Below are positions 7,459-15,814 of a stretch of DNA of 45,721 bases, one piece after another; position 1 is the first letter of the stretch, and every line of letters starts with the position of its first letter. Origin of the DNA: an uncultured Prevotella sp. (GTDB lineage Bacteria > Bacteroidota > Bacteroidia > Bacteroidales > Bacteroidaceae). The stretch lies in contig CADBVZ010000028.1 in NCBI GenBank assembly GCA_902798285.1, forward strand, positions 1-45,721, given 5' to 3'. The notes under the pieces were generated by a model. It searched no databases, was not told the origin of the DNA, and worked only from the letters and a program-made list of their open reading frames with translations. Made by a program: the position numbers and the translations under genes.

Positions 7459-10400
7459 ATGGTTCGTTGTAAAGTGTTGATAGTGGCTGGCGCATTACTG
7501 TGCGGCACGGCTGGCGCTCAAGATCAGCGTTTCGAGAATCCGCCTAAAGAGGCTCGTCCTTATGTATGGTGGCATTGGATCAATGGTAATACATCCAAGG
7601 ACGGCATCCGGAAAGACCTGCTGTGGATGAACCGCATCGGCATTGCCGGTTTTCATCAGTTTGACGCGGGAGGTTCGATGATGCAGGGTCTGCCGCCCGT
7701 GGTGCCGCAGACACCTTACCTCAGCGAGGCCTGGAAAGAGAACTTTGCTTATGCCATTGCCCTGGCCGATTCGTTGGGCATGGAGGTGGGCATTGCCTCT
7801 GCACCCGGATGGAGCAGCACTGGTGGCCCTTGGGTGGAGCCTGCCGATGCGATGAAGAAACTCACCTGGCGCACACTGGAGGTAAAAGGCAACAGCAAGA
7901 GTCAGACGCTGACGCTGCCAGAGCCGTACAAGACCATCGGCCGTTTCCAGAACGTGAGTGCTGGCATCTATGCCCCCATATTTGAAAAGATGCCCCAGTG
8001 GTATCAGGACATTGCCGTAGTGGCCGTCAGGATGCCTGAGGCAGAAAAGAGTATGCAGGAACTCGGTGCCACCATCACTTCCAGCGGTGGCGATTTCACC
8101 GTGGAACAACTCACCAATGGCGACATCAATGATGGTCCAGAACTGGCGCTCAACAAAGAAGGCACCCATGCCTGGATCCAATATAACTTCCCCAAGGCTG
8201 TGACCATCCGCTCCTTCACGCTGGTGGGCGGACAGGAGCAGGGGCAGTTTGATGCCGATCGTACCTACGACAATACGCTCCTGTGCAGTCAGGACGGCGA
8301 GACATGGACGGAAGTGATACGCGTGCCATCTTCCAATCTGGCACAGATCACCGTTGACATCCCCGAGATCACCGCCAAGTACTTCCGCCTGACAGTGATC
8401 AACCCCAAGCCAGATTACAGTCTGATCTACTACGGTGCTCAGGTGGTGATACCCACAGGTACCCCTATCCACGAGTGGAAACTGCATACAGTGTATAAGG
8501 TGAACCATGCCGAGGAGAAGGCTGGCTTCGCCTCACCTGGAGACCTGCTGGCACTCCCCACACCGACTACTGATGCCCCTGTGCAGGAGACCATCGACCT
8601 CACCGATAAGGTGAAGGATGGTGTCCTTACCTGGAAAGCTCCCGCTGGCAAGTGGCGTATCTACCGCTTCGGTGCTTCCCTCACAGGCAAGCAGAACCAC
8701 CCCGCTCCGCCGGAGGCTACTGGTCTGGAGGTGGACAAACTGGACGCAGATGCCTGGAACCGCTATTTCCATACCTATCTGGATATGTACAAGGAAGCAG
8801 CCAACGGCCTGTTAGGTGAGCGTGGCATACAGTATCTGATGATCGACAGTTACGAGGCTCAGCAGATGACATGGACGCCCAAGATGGAACAGGCCTTCAA
8901 GACGGCCAGAGGTTATGACTTACGTCCCTGGATGCCTGCCCTCGCTGGAGAGGTAATCGGTTCTTCCAAGGCCACCGAAGATTTCCTCTTCGACTGGCGG
9001 GAAACCATCGGTGAACTCTTTGCTGCCAACTACGACCGTGTGAACGACATCCTTCACGAATACGGGATGAAGGGTCGCTACACGGAAAGTCACGAGAACG
9101 CCCGTACCTTCGTGGGCGACGGTATGGATCCCAAGCGCACTGCCACTGTGCCGATGGCAGCCATCTGGACAGTAGATGCCGCAGAAAGCGTCGCCTATCA
9201 GGCCGATATCCGCGAATCAGCATCGACAGCCCACATCTACGGACAGAATATTGTGGCAGGCGAGAGCTTTACCACTAACGGTATGCTGGGTGGTGCCTAC
9301 ACCTGGTATCCTGGCAACCTGAAGGAAGTGGCCGACGTGGCCCTGATGAGCGGCCTCAACCGCTTCTTTATCCATGAGAGTGCCCACCAGCCCTCTGATG
9401 ATTTCCGTCCAGGTCTGGGTCTTCTGATCTTCGGTCAGTGGTTCAGCCGTCATGAGACGTGGGCAGAGTACGCCAAGTACTGGCTAGATTATTTGGCCCG
9501 TAGCAGCTACTATCTGCAGGCTGGCCGCAATGTGGCTGATGTGCTGTGGTATTATGGCGAGGACACTAATATTGCCTCGGCATACGGTAAAGCCCTGCCT
9601 GATGTGCCCGTCAGTTATAACTATGATTTCTGCAGTCCGCACGCGTTATTGAACTGTATCGAGACTCAGGACTATAAGGTCATCGCTCTGGGCGAACACG
9701 CGCAGAATATGAGCATAGAAATCCTACGGAAACTGCACCAATTGGTATCAGAAGGTGTGTTCCTTATTGGTAAGGAGCCTGTGAGTCTGGCTGGGCGCAG
9801 TAGCAATGCTAAGGAGTTCGAACATCTGAAAGCCGACATCTGGGATACTGGTCGTACAAATGTATGGACTGGTAGCGTGGCAGAAGGACTTAAGCAATCT
9901 GGTGTGACTCCCGACTTCCAGAGTTCCATCTCTGGCATACGCTTTGTACACCGCGTGGACGGTGAACGAAATATCTACTGGGTGCGTAACTTCAGTGGCA
10001 AGGAAGTGGATACAGACATTGTGCTCCGCGATGCCAAGGGTACCCTCACCGTGATGAATCCCGTCAACGGCAAGCCCGTTTATGGTGTGCTGTGTAATGG
10101 AAAGTTGCATTTGGGAGCCGATGATGCCCTTTTCATCGTGGCTGATCCTGCCGCAGAGCCTCTGACGGAACCTACACCTCTGAAACCTGCTGGCAATGTG
10201 GCGCTCGACGGCCCGTGGATGGTTTCCTTCGAAGGTCAGGATGCTCCCGAAGGTACCCGTACATGGCAGACGCTCTCCTCCCTTACGGAGTCTGACGAGC
10301 TAAATGTGAAGTATTTCTCAGGCACAGCCACCTATCAGAACACCTTTACCCTGCCTAAAAAGCACCTGCCAGCAGGTCTGTCTATCGATCTGGGTGAAGT

Positions 10401-10692
10401 GGGCCAGATGGCCGATGTCTTCATCAATGGCGAACATGTGGACTTCCTATGGAAAGCCCCGTACAAGGTGAACTTTGAGGGTCAGTTGAAACCCAGTAAG
10501 AACACCATCGAGGTGAAGGTAGTGAATACCTGGTTGAATCGTCTGATTGGCGATGGCCAGCCTGGCGTAGAGGGGCACAGTTTCACACCTGTAGCCTTCT
10601 ACGGCGTCAAGAGCCTCACGCAGAATATGGGTCCAGTTGTTCCCTCCGGCCTGATGGGTCCTGTACGCTTGGAGATACTTAGTAACAAGTAA
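7459..10692 (+). CDS. GH106-type alpha-L-rhamnosidase
   Basis: A 1077-residue secreted enzyme with a short N-terminal signal (LIVAGALLCGTAGA). The opening RPYVWWHWINGNTSKDGIRK, then GIAGFHQFDAG and GIASAPGWSSTGGPWV, is typical of the large GH106 family (Bacteroides rhamnosidases acting on pectin rhamnogalacturonan). An F5/8-type carbohydrate-binding insertion seems present at about 210-330 (TIRSFTLVGGQ ... AKYFRLTVINP). The C-terminus (about 910-1075) is a GH2-like jelly-roll sugar-binding domain (GTATYQNTF ... NTIEVKVVNTWLNRLIGDG). The call is from overall pattern; catalytic glutamates were not assigned. Specificity for rhamnose is inferred from the family. Confidence 0.8.
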   Translation: MVRCKVLIVAGALLCGTAGAQDQRFENPPKEARPYVWWHWINGNTSKDGIRKDLLWMNRIGIAGFHQFDAGGSMMQGLPPVVPQTPYLSEAWKENFAYAIALADSLGMEVGIASAPGWSSTGGPWVEPADAMKKLTWRTLEVKGNSKSQTLTLPEPYKTIGRFQNVSAGIYAPIFEKMPQWYQDIAVVAVRMPEAEKSMQELGATITSSGGDFTVEQLTNGDINDGPELALNKEGTHAWIQYNFPKAVTIRSFTLVGGQEQGQFDADRTYDNTLLCSQDGETWTEVIRVPSSNLAQITVDIPEITAKYFRLTVINPKPDYSLIYYGAQVVIPTGTPIHEWKLHTVYKVNHAEEKAGFASPGDLLALPTPTTDAPVQETIDLTDKVKDGVLTWKAPAGKWRIYRFGASLTGKQNHPAPPEATGLEVDKLDADAWNRYFHTYLDMYKEAANGLLGERGIQYLMIDSYEAQQMTWTPKMEQAFKTARGYDLRPWMPALAGEVIGSSKATEDFLFDWRETIGELFAANYDRVNDILHEYGMKGRYTESHENARTFVGDGMDPKRTATVPMAAIWTVDAAESVAYQADIRESASTAHIYGQNIVAGESFTTNGMLGGAYTWYPGNLKEVADVALMSGLNRFFIHESAHQPSDDFRPGLGLLIFGQWFSRHETWAEYAKYWLDYLARSSYYLQAGRNVADVLWYYGEDTNIASAYGKALPDVPVSYNYDFCSPHALLNCIETQDYKVIALGEHAQNMSIEILRKLHQLVSEGVFLIGKEPVSLAGRSSNAKEFEHLKADIWDTGRTNVWTGSVAEGLKQSGVTPDFQSSISGIRFVHRVDGERNIYWVRNFSGKEVDTDIVLRDAKGTLTVMNPVNGKPVYGVLCNGKLHLGADDALFIVADPAAEPLTEPTPLKPAGNVALDGPWMVSFEGQDAPEGTRTWQTLSSLTESDELNVKYFSGTATYQNTFTLPKKHLPAGLSIDLGEVGQMADVFINGEHVDFLWKAPYKVNFEGQLKPSKNTIEVKVVNTWLNRLIGDGQPGVEGHSFTPVAFYGVKSLTQNMGPVVPSGLMGPVRLEILSNK

Positions 10693-10737
10693 TCGATTAT
10701 ATTAACACAAAACGAATGGTAAACTGATTGAAATCTG

Positions 10738-11619
10738 ATGTGGATTAAACCTTGGACTTTTAAGGAAGGCTTCCTCATAGGGGCGGGCCTTCTCTTTGCA
10801 GGACTGGCGTTGCAACTGAGCGTCGGTCCTGTGGCGTGGGATGTATTTGCTTGGCCTGCCAATGGGATTATGATGGTGGGATTCCTGGCAATCATTGCCC
10901 TTTTTTTTATACTAAGAAAGAAGGTGTATGCCTTCCTGTTCTTAGGTATGTATCAGGCGGCGATACCTGCGATGGTGTATGCCGTAGTGTTGACGATCAT
11001 CATGGGACTGACGCGGCAGCAGGCTGGCGGCACGTGGTTGAACGATATGTTGTCGTTCTGGCCGTTTGTGCTGATTTATGTCTATATCGCAGTGATTCTA
11101 GGTGTCATCATCTTACGGCGACTTATGCACTTAAATTCGTGGAAGCGCGATGTACCTTTCCTGTTGAACCATCTGGGCCTTTTCATAGCGTTGACTACAG
11201 CCACGCTTGGAAATGCCGACATGCAGCGAGTGAAGATGATTACCGCCATCGGCGAACCCGAGTGGCGGGCGTTAGAACAGGGCGGTGCCATCAAAGAGAT
11301 GCCAATAGCCATCGAACTGAAGAAGTTCATCATGGAGACCTATGACGATGGATCGCCCAAGCGCTTTGCCTCGGAGATTCAGATTCTGACAAAGACAGGC
11401 AAGAACATTGAAACTACCGTAGATGTGAACAAGCCCTATGAGGTAGACGGATGGAAAATCTATCAGTACGGCTATGACACGCAGATGGGCGCACAGAGTC
11501 GGATATCGATACTTGAACTCGTTAGCGACCCGTGGTTACCGCTGGTCTATACAGGTATCTACATGATGCTGGCGGGAGCGGTTTGTATGTTTGTTATTGG
11601 GGGGAGGAAACGCGTATGA
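10738..11619 (+). CDS. ResB-like cytochrome c maturation protein
   Basis: A 293-residue inner-membrane protein. About five hydrophobic segments lie between residues 10 and 160, then a periplasmic domain (about 165-265; DGSPKRFASEIQILTKTGK, VNKPYEVDGWKIYQYGYD), then a final membrane helix (LVYTGIYMMLAGAVCMFVIG). The phrase 'NkPy...gw.iYQ.gYd' is the ResB/Ccs1 signature. ResB works with CcsA in system II to bring haem and reduced apocytochrome c together. Its TGA overlaps the ATG of the ccsA gene by ATGA. Bacteroidales often have this short ResB form. It suggests a c-type cytochrome-dependent process such as NrfHA nitrite reduction elsewhere in the genome. Confidence 0.85.
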   Translation: MWIKPWTFKEGFLIGAGLLFAGLALQLSVGPVAWDVFAWPANGIMMVGFLAIIALFFILRKKVYAFLFLGMYQAAIPAMVYAVVLTIIMGLTRQQAGGTWLNDMLSFWPFVLIYVYIAVILGVIILRRLMHLNSWKRDVPFLLNHLGLFIALTTATLGNADMQRVKMITAIGEPEWRALEQGGAIKEMPIAIELKKFIMETYDDGSPKRFASEIQILTKTGKNIETTVDVNKPYEVDGWKIYQYGYDTQMGAQSRISILELVSDPWLPLVYTGIYMMLAGAVCMFVIGGRKRV

Positions 11620-12398
11620 GTTGGGAACATTTTATATATTTCGCTATAGCTGCGGTACTGCTTTGGGCCGCTGGAGCCTGGGGCGCATGGAAGGACAAAA
11701 CTGGTATGGCCTACACGACAACCGTCTTGGGCTTGCTCACTTTCTTCTCGTTCATCCTCTCGATGTGGATTTCGCTGGAGCGACCGCCACTGCGTACGAT
11801 GGGTGAGACACGACTGTGGTATTCGTTCTTCCTGCCGTTAGCGGGTCTCGTCGTCTATTCGCGCTGGAAGTACAAGTGGATTCTGTCGTTCTCGACAATA
11901 CTCGCCCTGGTGTTCATTTGTGTGAACCTCTTTAAGCCAGAGATACATGACAAGACGCTGATGCCAGCCTTGCAGAGTCCTTGGTTTGCGCCTCACGTTA
12001 TTGTCTATATGTTTGCCTATGCCGTACTTGGTGCGGCTGTAGTGATGGCACTTTTTCTTTTATTCAGAAAGAAATCCTTCACCTCCGAGATGGAGATTAC
12101 GGATAATCTCGTCTATGTGGGCCTTGCTTTCCTCACCATCGGTATGCTCTTCGGAGCACTCTGGGCCAAGGAGGCATGGGGTCACTACTGGTCATGGGAT
12201 CCTAAGGAGACATGGGCCGCCATTACCTGGCTCGCATACCTTATATATGTACATTATCGTCAGCTTCCTCGCCATCGCGAGCGTCTGGCTCTCTGGATGC
12301 TTATCGTTTCCTTCGTCCTCTTGCAGATGTGTTGGTGGGGCATTAACTATCTGCCTTCGGCCCAAGGTTCGAGCGTGCATACCTATAGCACCAACTAA
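11616..12398 (+). CDS. ccsA: Cytochrome c biogenesis protein CcsA
   Basis: A 260-residue polytopic membrane protein with about eight segments. It contains the haem-handling tryptophan-rich motif WGHYWSWDPKETWAAITWL of the CcsA/CcmF family, followed by the conserved histidine segment YLIYVHYR. An earlier conserved histidine sits in PHVIVYMFAYAVLG. With ResB it forms the system II cytochrome c synthase that exports haem and attaches it to CxxCH motifs. ATG 11616 is chosen because it overlaps the resB stop (ATGA); the upstream open frame lies inside resB. The next gene begins one base after its stop codon. Confidence 0.9.
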   Translation: MSWEHFIYFAIAAVLLWAAGAWGAWKDKTGMAYTTTVLGLLTFFSFILSMWISLERPPLRTMGETRLWYSFFLPLAGLVVYSRWKYKWILSFSTILALVFICVNLFKPEIHDKTLMPALQSPWFAPHVIVYMFAYAVLGAAVVMALFLLFRKKSFTSEMEITDNLVYVGLAFLTIGMLFGALWAKEAWGHYWSWDPKETWAAITWLAYLIYVHYRQLPRHRERLALWMLIVSFVLLQMCWWGINYLPSAQGSSVHTYSTN

Positions 12399-12399
12399 T

Positions 12400-12984
12400 A
12401 TGAAGAAGGTATTGTTTCTACACGGATTTTATGCCAGTGGTCAGTGTGTACCGGCGGTGGCTCTGCGAGAGGCTTTCGCGGGTCGTGCTGAAGTGATAAC
12501 ACCCGACTTGCCGATGCACCCGAAGGCGGCTGTCAGATTCATCCGAGAGTTGATAGAGGAGGAGCAGCCAGACCTTCTGATTGGCAACAGCTGTGGGGCG
12601 TTCTATGCTCAGATGGTGGCTCCCGTCGTGGGCATTCCGGCCTTGCTGGGCAATCCGCATTTTAGGATGACGGAGTTCCTGAAGCAGCGCATCGGTGAGC
12701 ATCAATACAAGTCGCCACGTAAGGATGGCAACCAGAATTTCGTTATCGATGAGGCCTTGATTAAGGAGTTTGACGAAATGGAGGCCATCCAATTTGACAA
12801 TTGTCGCCCTGACTTCAAAGACCGTATCTGGGGCTTGTTTGGCGAAAAGGACACATTAGCACACTTTGAGCCGATGTTCTTGGAACACAATCATCGTTCG
12901 TTCCACTTCCCAGGCGGTCATACCCCGACGGCGGAAGAAGTCCATGGGTGGTATGTGCCATTGGCCGAAAAGATGTTAGAATAA
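12400..12984 (+). CDS. YqiA/UPF0227-like alpha/beta hydrolase
   Basis: A 194-residue compact alpha/beta-hydrolase starting KKVLFLHGFYASGQ (oxyanion HG motif). The nucleophile elbow is GNSCGAFYA (G-x-S-x-G with serine central), the acid is probably D in FGEKDTLA, and the histidine is in FPGGHTPT. The size and the 'LIGNSCGAFYA ... NPHFR' pattern match YqiA/YcfP-type esterases (UPF0227), whose natural substrates are not well defined. The chosen ATG immediately follows the ccsA stop; a longer frame from 12115 overlaps ccsA and is rejected. It is cytosolic, with no signal peptide, and probably shares the ccsA transcript. Confidence 0.8.
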   Translation: MKKVLFLHGFYASGQCVPAVALREAFAGRAEVITPDLPMHPKAAVRFIRELIEEEQPDLLIGNSCGAFYAQMVAPVVGIPALLGNPHFRMTEFLKQRIGEHQYKSPRKDGNQNFVIDEALIKEFDEMEAIQFDNCRPDFKDRIWGLFGEKDTLAHFEPMFLEHNHRSFHFPGGHTPTAEEVHGWYVPLAEKMLE

Positions 12985-13010
12985 AATAGAATTGTATGAT
13001 TTGACTATTT

Positions 13011-13304
13011 ATGGCTTGGAAACTAAAATATCGCTGTAAGCAGTGCGGCTACGAAGCTGAGGTGTACGAGGGGCGTGGACTCTTTCGGCAGGAGATCACG
13101 GCCATGTTATGCCCTGACTGCCAGACCATCCAAAATATTGTGGTGGGCGGTATCATTGCCGATGTGGCTCCATCGTACAGAAGCGAGGTGGGACGTCTGT
13201 GTTTACAATGTGGTAGCGATCATATCAGAATATGGGATAAACACACCTGTCCCAAGTGTCAAGGCGAGATGGAACAGACTGGCGAGAAAGAGTTTTGGAC
13301 GTAG
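13011..13304 (+). CDS. Small zinc-ribbon protein
   Basis: A 97-residue protein with four CxxC-type knuckles: CKQCGYEAE, CPDCQ, CLQCGSDH and CPKCQGEME. Two zinc ribbons can be formed from these pairs. The N-terminus resembles the 'C.qCgye..v..G.G' opening of Bacteroidetes zinc-ribbon proteins of unknown function. It has no signal or membrane segment. It starts 26 bases after the hydrolase gene in the same direction and is followed after 15 bases by the truncated HAD gene. A nucleic-acid or protein-binding role is likely, but nothing specific can be said. Confidence 0.7.
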   Translation: MAWKLKYRCKQCGYEAEVYEGRGLFRQEITAMLCPDCQTIQNIVVGGIIADVAPSYRSEVGRLCLQCGSDHIRIWDKHTCPKCQGEMEQTGEKEFWT

Positions 13305-13319
13305 GATCAATTTGAAACG

Positions 13320-13370
13320 ATGAATATGAAGATTAAACTGATTATATTCGACTTTGACGGAACGGTTTAG
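13320..13370 (+). pseudogene. HAD-superfamily hydrolase cut off after its first motif
   Basis: ATG 13320 opens a frame reading MNMKIKLIIFDFDGTV and then TAG. IIFDFDGT is motif I of haloacid-dehalogenase-like phosphatases, holding the nucleophile aspartate and the acid aspartate. The remaining 200 or so residues expected are absent; I did not find them downstream, including beyond the inverted-repeat element at 13391-15898. The gene was probably destroyed by insertion of that element with loss of the 3' part. Confidence 0.7.
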
Positions 13371-13390
13371 CATTGCAAAGGATTATTTTA

Positions 13391-13486
13391 TATCTTGCCT
13401 ATCCTGCACCGAGCCTTTGTTTACAGGGGGTGCGAGGTGGTTATCCTGCACCTAATCCTGCACCTAAAGTACGTCTATCCTGCACC
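13391..13486 (+). repeat. Left 96-bp inverted repeat with TCCTGCACC iterons
   Basis: Pairs with 15803-15898 at 84 of 96 positions. It holds four copies of TCCTGCACC at 13402-13410, 13444-13452, 13456-13464 and 13478-13486, plus a diverged start (TATCTTGCC). The iteron-like spacing suggests a binding site for a replication or recombination protein. Confidence 0.85.
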
Positions 13487-13551
13487 GAGAGCTGGAAATA
13501 TGGCGTTTTTGTGAAAGTTTAACATTAGTTCCAACTTTTGTTCCAATATCT

Positions 13552-13613
13552 GGCACTCGGAGTTTCAATAGTCGACACTCCGAGTGCCAAACTTTGACAC
13601 ACCGAGTGCCAAC
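13552..13613. repeat. Hairpin and repeated GAGTGCC motifs in the primase-helicase leader
   Basis: GGCACTCGGAGT (13552-13563) and ACTCCGAGTGCC (13577-13588) form a perfect 12-bp stem with a 13-base loop. A third copy, ACCGAGTGCCAA, follows at 13601-13612. The group lies about 80-140 bases upstream of the promoter, inside the element, and could be an operator, an origin hairpin or a small structured RNA. Apart from this, the left repeat and the promoter, 13371-13714 shows no gene. Confidence 0.6.
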
Positions 13614-13689
13614 TATCTGCACATGGTGTGCCACATATTTGGCTAACTCTTGGGTGACGTCTGCTCTTGCAAAAAGGCTTTTTTTATAT

Positions 13690-13697
13690 TATCTTTG
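13690..13697 (+). promoter_or_regulatory. Bacteroidetes -7 element (TATCTTTG)
   Basis: TATCTTTG matches TAnnTTTG and lies 17 bases before ATG 13715. The in-frame TTG at 13667 is upstream of it, so 13715 is the better start. Confidence 0.6.
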
Positions 13698-13714
13698 CAA
13701 GCCGAAAAGAAATA

Positions 13715-15814
13715 ATGAATAGGCTTATGAAGATAACAAAAGTAAAAACAATAGACGGCATACTTGGTATGCCAGTGACAACAGAGATGGATGCTATAGT
13801 GGAGCGTATGCGCTCCGATACCACCCGTGATGCAGTGCAGGACATCGTCCGTCAGGCCAACTACCGACGACTTGATCCGAAGAATAATCATCTGCTTGGT
13901 GCTCTCGATGCTACCGACAAGCTTCCAAGGCTGATTTTCAGCGGCACCTTCGGTCGCAGCGGATTTGAAGACCTGCGCACGATGACGGGTCTGCTGCTGA
14001 TGGACGTAGCCTGTCCTGAGGGGATGGAACAGGTTAATAAGGTACGTCAGCGCGTAGCGGCTGTTCCCTATACGGTGCTCGCTTTCGCAGGCAGCAGTCG
14101 CAGGACGCTGAAGGTAGTGATGCGTGTAGGCTTTGCCGACGGCTACGAGCCACAGGACGCTGATGAGTATCTGACACTTCTGCGACAGGCTCAGGAAACG
14201 GCAGTACCAATCTATCAGACATTGGCGCAGTGTGAACTGCGTTGTCAGGAACTCTCTCTGATCTCGGGCTGTCGCATGAGTCATGACCCACAGCTGTTTT
14301 ATCATCTAGATGCACAGACACTTCCTGTCGTGAGGGAGCCAAAGGGCGTACTAACGCCTTATCAGAACATACGGATGGAGAATGATGGCTCCGTGCTGGA
14401 CTTCCCGACATACGATGAGTGTGAGAGGCTGCGAACAGAGTTCTATACTTGTGTGCGGCATGCCTTTGAGGCTCAACAGGAGGGTGAGGATGATGAGGCG
14501 CTGCTGGTAAGGCTGGCCCAGTATTGTAGGAAAGCCGGACTGGCTGAGGAGGCCTGTGTAAAACGTACCATGTGGCTATCTGAGATTAGTCAGAGCGAGG
14601 ATGTGGTCCGTAAGGTGTTCCGCGCCGTCTATTTTAAGCCCTACAACGGCAAACTACTCTCGCAGATGAATGAGAAGGAACGTATCGCCCGCACCATCCG
14701 CGAGTTTATGACTCGTCGCTATCAGCTACGTTTCAATGAGGTGAAACAAGTGGTGGAGTTCCGTGCGAACGACCAGACATTCCGTCCTTGGCAGCCGCTG
14801 ACCGATCGCGACCTGAAGTGCATGACCTTTGAAGAGATGCTGGAGGGTGGACATGGCTGGTCGATAGATATTGAGCTATATGTACAGTCGTCGATGGTAC
14901 CAGTATATAACCCCATCCACGAGTTTCTGGGTGGTGTAGGTCTGTGGGATGGCAAGCACGATTACATAGGCGACTATGCCCGACGACTGAAGACTGACTA
15001 TGACCGTTGGCCACATTTCTTCCATCGCTGGTTCCTGGCCATGGTGGCGCAAGCACTCAACAAGAGTCGTGACTACGGCAACTCCGTGGTGCCGTTGCTC
15101 ATCGGCTCGCAGGCCATGAAGAAATCTACCTTCTGCAAGAACATCCTGCCCTACGCCCTCCGTGAATACTATATGGATGACATCAAGATGGACAATGCCG
15201 AGCAGGTGGAGCGTGTGCTGGGACGTATGTGGCTGGTGAATATTGATGAATACAATGCCAAGACGGATCGGGAACAGGCAAAGATCAAACGTCTGCTTAC
15301 GGAGAAGGATGTGCAAGTAAGGAAAATGCGGACTGACCAGTATACGATGACACCACGTCTCTGCTCATTTATCGCTACTACCAACGAGCGCCAGCCACTG
15401 ACGGATCCTACGGGTTCGCGTCGTTACCTCTGTGTGGAGATGACAGGTCAGGCCGACATGTCGGGGCATATCAACTACCGACAGATGTATGCACAAGCCG
15501 TGGCAGAACTGGAACGCGGTGATATCTATTGGTTTACCAACGAGGATGAGGCGGAGATTGTGGCGCACAATATGGGTTATCAGCAGATGAGTTCCGTGGA
15601 AGATGTACTGGCCAGTCTCTTCCTTCCTGCTGAACATAGCAAGGAGTACTTCCTGACCACCACGCAGATTCAGCAGAAGCTTCGTGAATCTCTGATAACA
15701 TCAGATGTGCCGACTCTCCGCAAACTGGGTCTGGCTCTGAAACGCCAGCACTTCCCCTATGGGTCGCTGGAAGGTGTTCATGGCTACTACCTCCAGCCCC
15801 GCAGTGCAGGATAA
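13715..15814 (+). CDS. VirE/BT4734-like primase-helicase
   Basis: A 699-residue protein. Residues about 70-180 resemble the BT4734/VirE N-terminal primase-like domain (TGLLLMDVACPEG, then TLKVVMRVGFADGYE). Residues about 315-420 carry a linker (RTIREFMTRRYQLRFNEVKQ). Residues about 420-640 are a VirE-type P-loop helicase with LLIGSQAMKKSTFCKNI (464-472 in place of GxxGxGKST), Walker B LVNIDEYNAK (D511-E512) and sensor FIATTNERQPLTDPTGSRRY. The C-terminus (LEGVHGYYLQP) looks like the small winged-helix DUF3874-type tail. Two glycines of the usual P-loop are Ala467 and Lys469, and the primase DxD reads D97-V-A. Such proteins occur in Bacteroidales mobile regions. Its TAA lies inside the right inverted repeat. 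Replication of the element is the likely role. Confidence 0.75.
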   Translation: MNRLMKITKVKTIDGILGMPVTTEMDAIVERMRSDTTRDAVQDIVRQANYRRLDPKNNHLLGALDATDKLPRLIFSGTFGRSGFEDLRTMTGLLLMDVACPEGMEQVNKVRQRVAAVPYTVLAFAGSSRRTLKVVMRVGFADGYEPQDADEYLTLLRQAQETAVPIYQTLAQCELRCQELSLISGCRMSHDPQLFYHLDAQTLPVVREPKGVLTPYQNIRMENDGSVLDFPTYDECERLRTEFYTCVRHAFEAQQEGEDDEALLVRLAQYCRKAGLAEEACVKRTMWLSEISQSEDVVRKVFRAVYFKPYNGKLLSQMNEKERIARTIREFMTRRYQLRFNEVKQVVEFRANDQTFRPWQPLTDRDLKCMTFEEMLEGGHGWSIDIELYVQSSMVPVYNPIHEFLGGVGLWDGKHDYIGDYARRLKTDYDRWPHFFHRWFLAMVAQALNKSRDYGNSVVPLLIGSQAMKKSTFCKNILPYALREYYMDDIKMDNAEQVERVLGRMWLVNIDEYNAKTDREQAKIKRLLTEKDVQVRKMRTDQYTMTPRLCSFIATTNERQPLTDPTGSRRYLCVEMTGQADMSGHINYRQMYAQAVAELERGDIYWFTNEDEAEIVAHNMGYQQMSSVEDVLASLFLPAEHSKEYFLTTTQIQQKLRESLITSDVPTLRKLGLALKRQHFPYGSLEGVHGYYLQPRSAG

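Noticed and set aside
7495-8508. 337-codon open frame on the minus strand inside the GH106-type gene
   Set aside because: Antisense to a clear coding region with a signal peptide and conserved motifs; no start context or recognisable product.
12115-12399. Longer N-terminus for the alpha/beta hydrolase
   Set aside because: This part overlaps ccsA in another frame and does not look like the family; ATG 12400 gives the normal start KKVLFLHGF.
13371-13390. Target-site duplication flanking the inverted-repeat element
   Set aside because: The bases outside the left end and outside the right end (15899 onwards) show no convincing direct repeat.
13391-13486. CRISPR array suggested by the repeated TCCTGCACC units
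   Set aside because: Units are 9 bases with irregular spacing, no spacers of equal length and no cas genes; they are part of a long inverted repeat.
13643-14305. 220-codon minus-strand frame over the promoter and start of the primase-helicase gene
   Set aside because: Overlaps recognised coding sequence; the protein has no plausible domain and crosses the element's leader.
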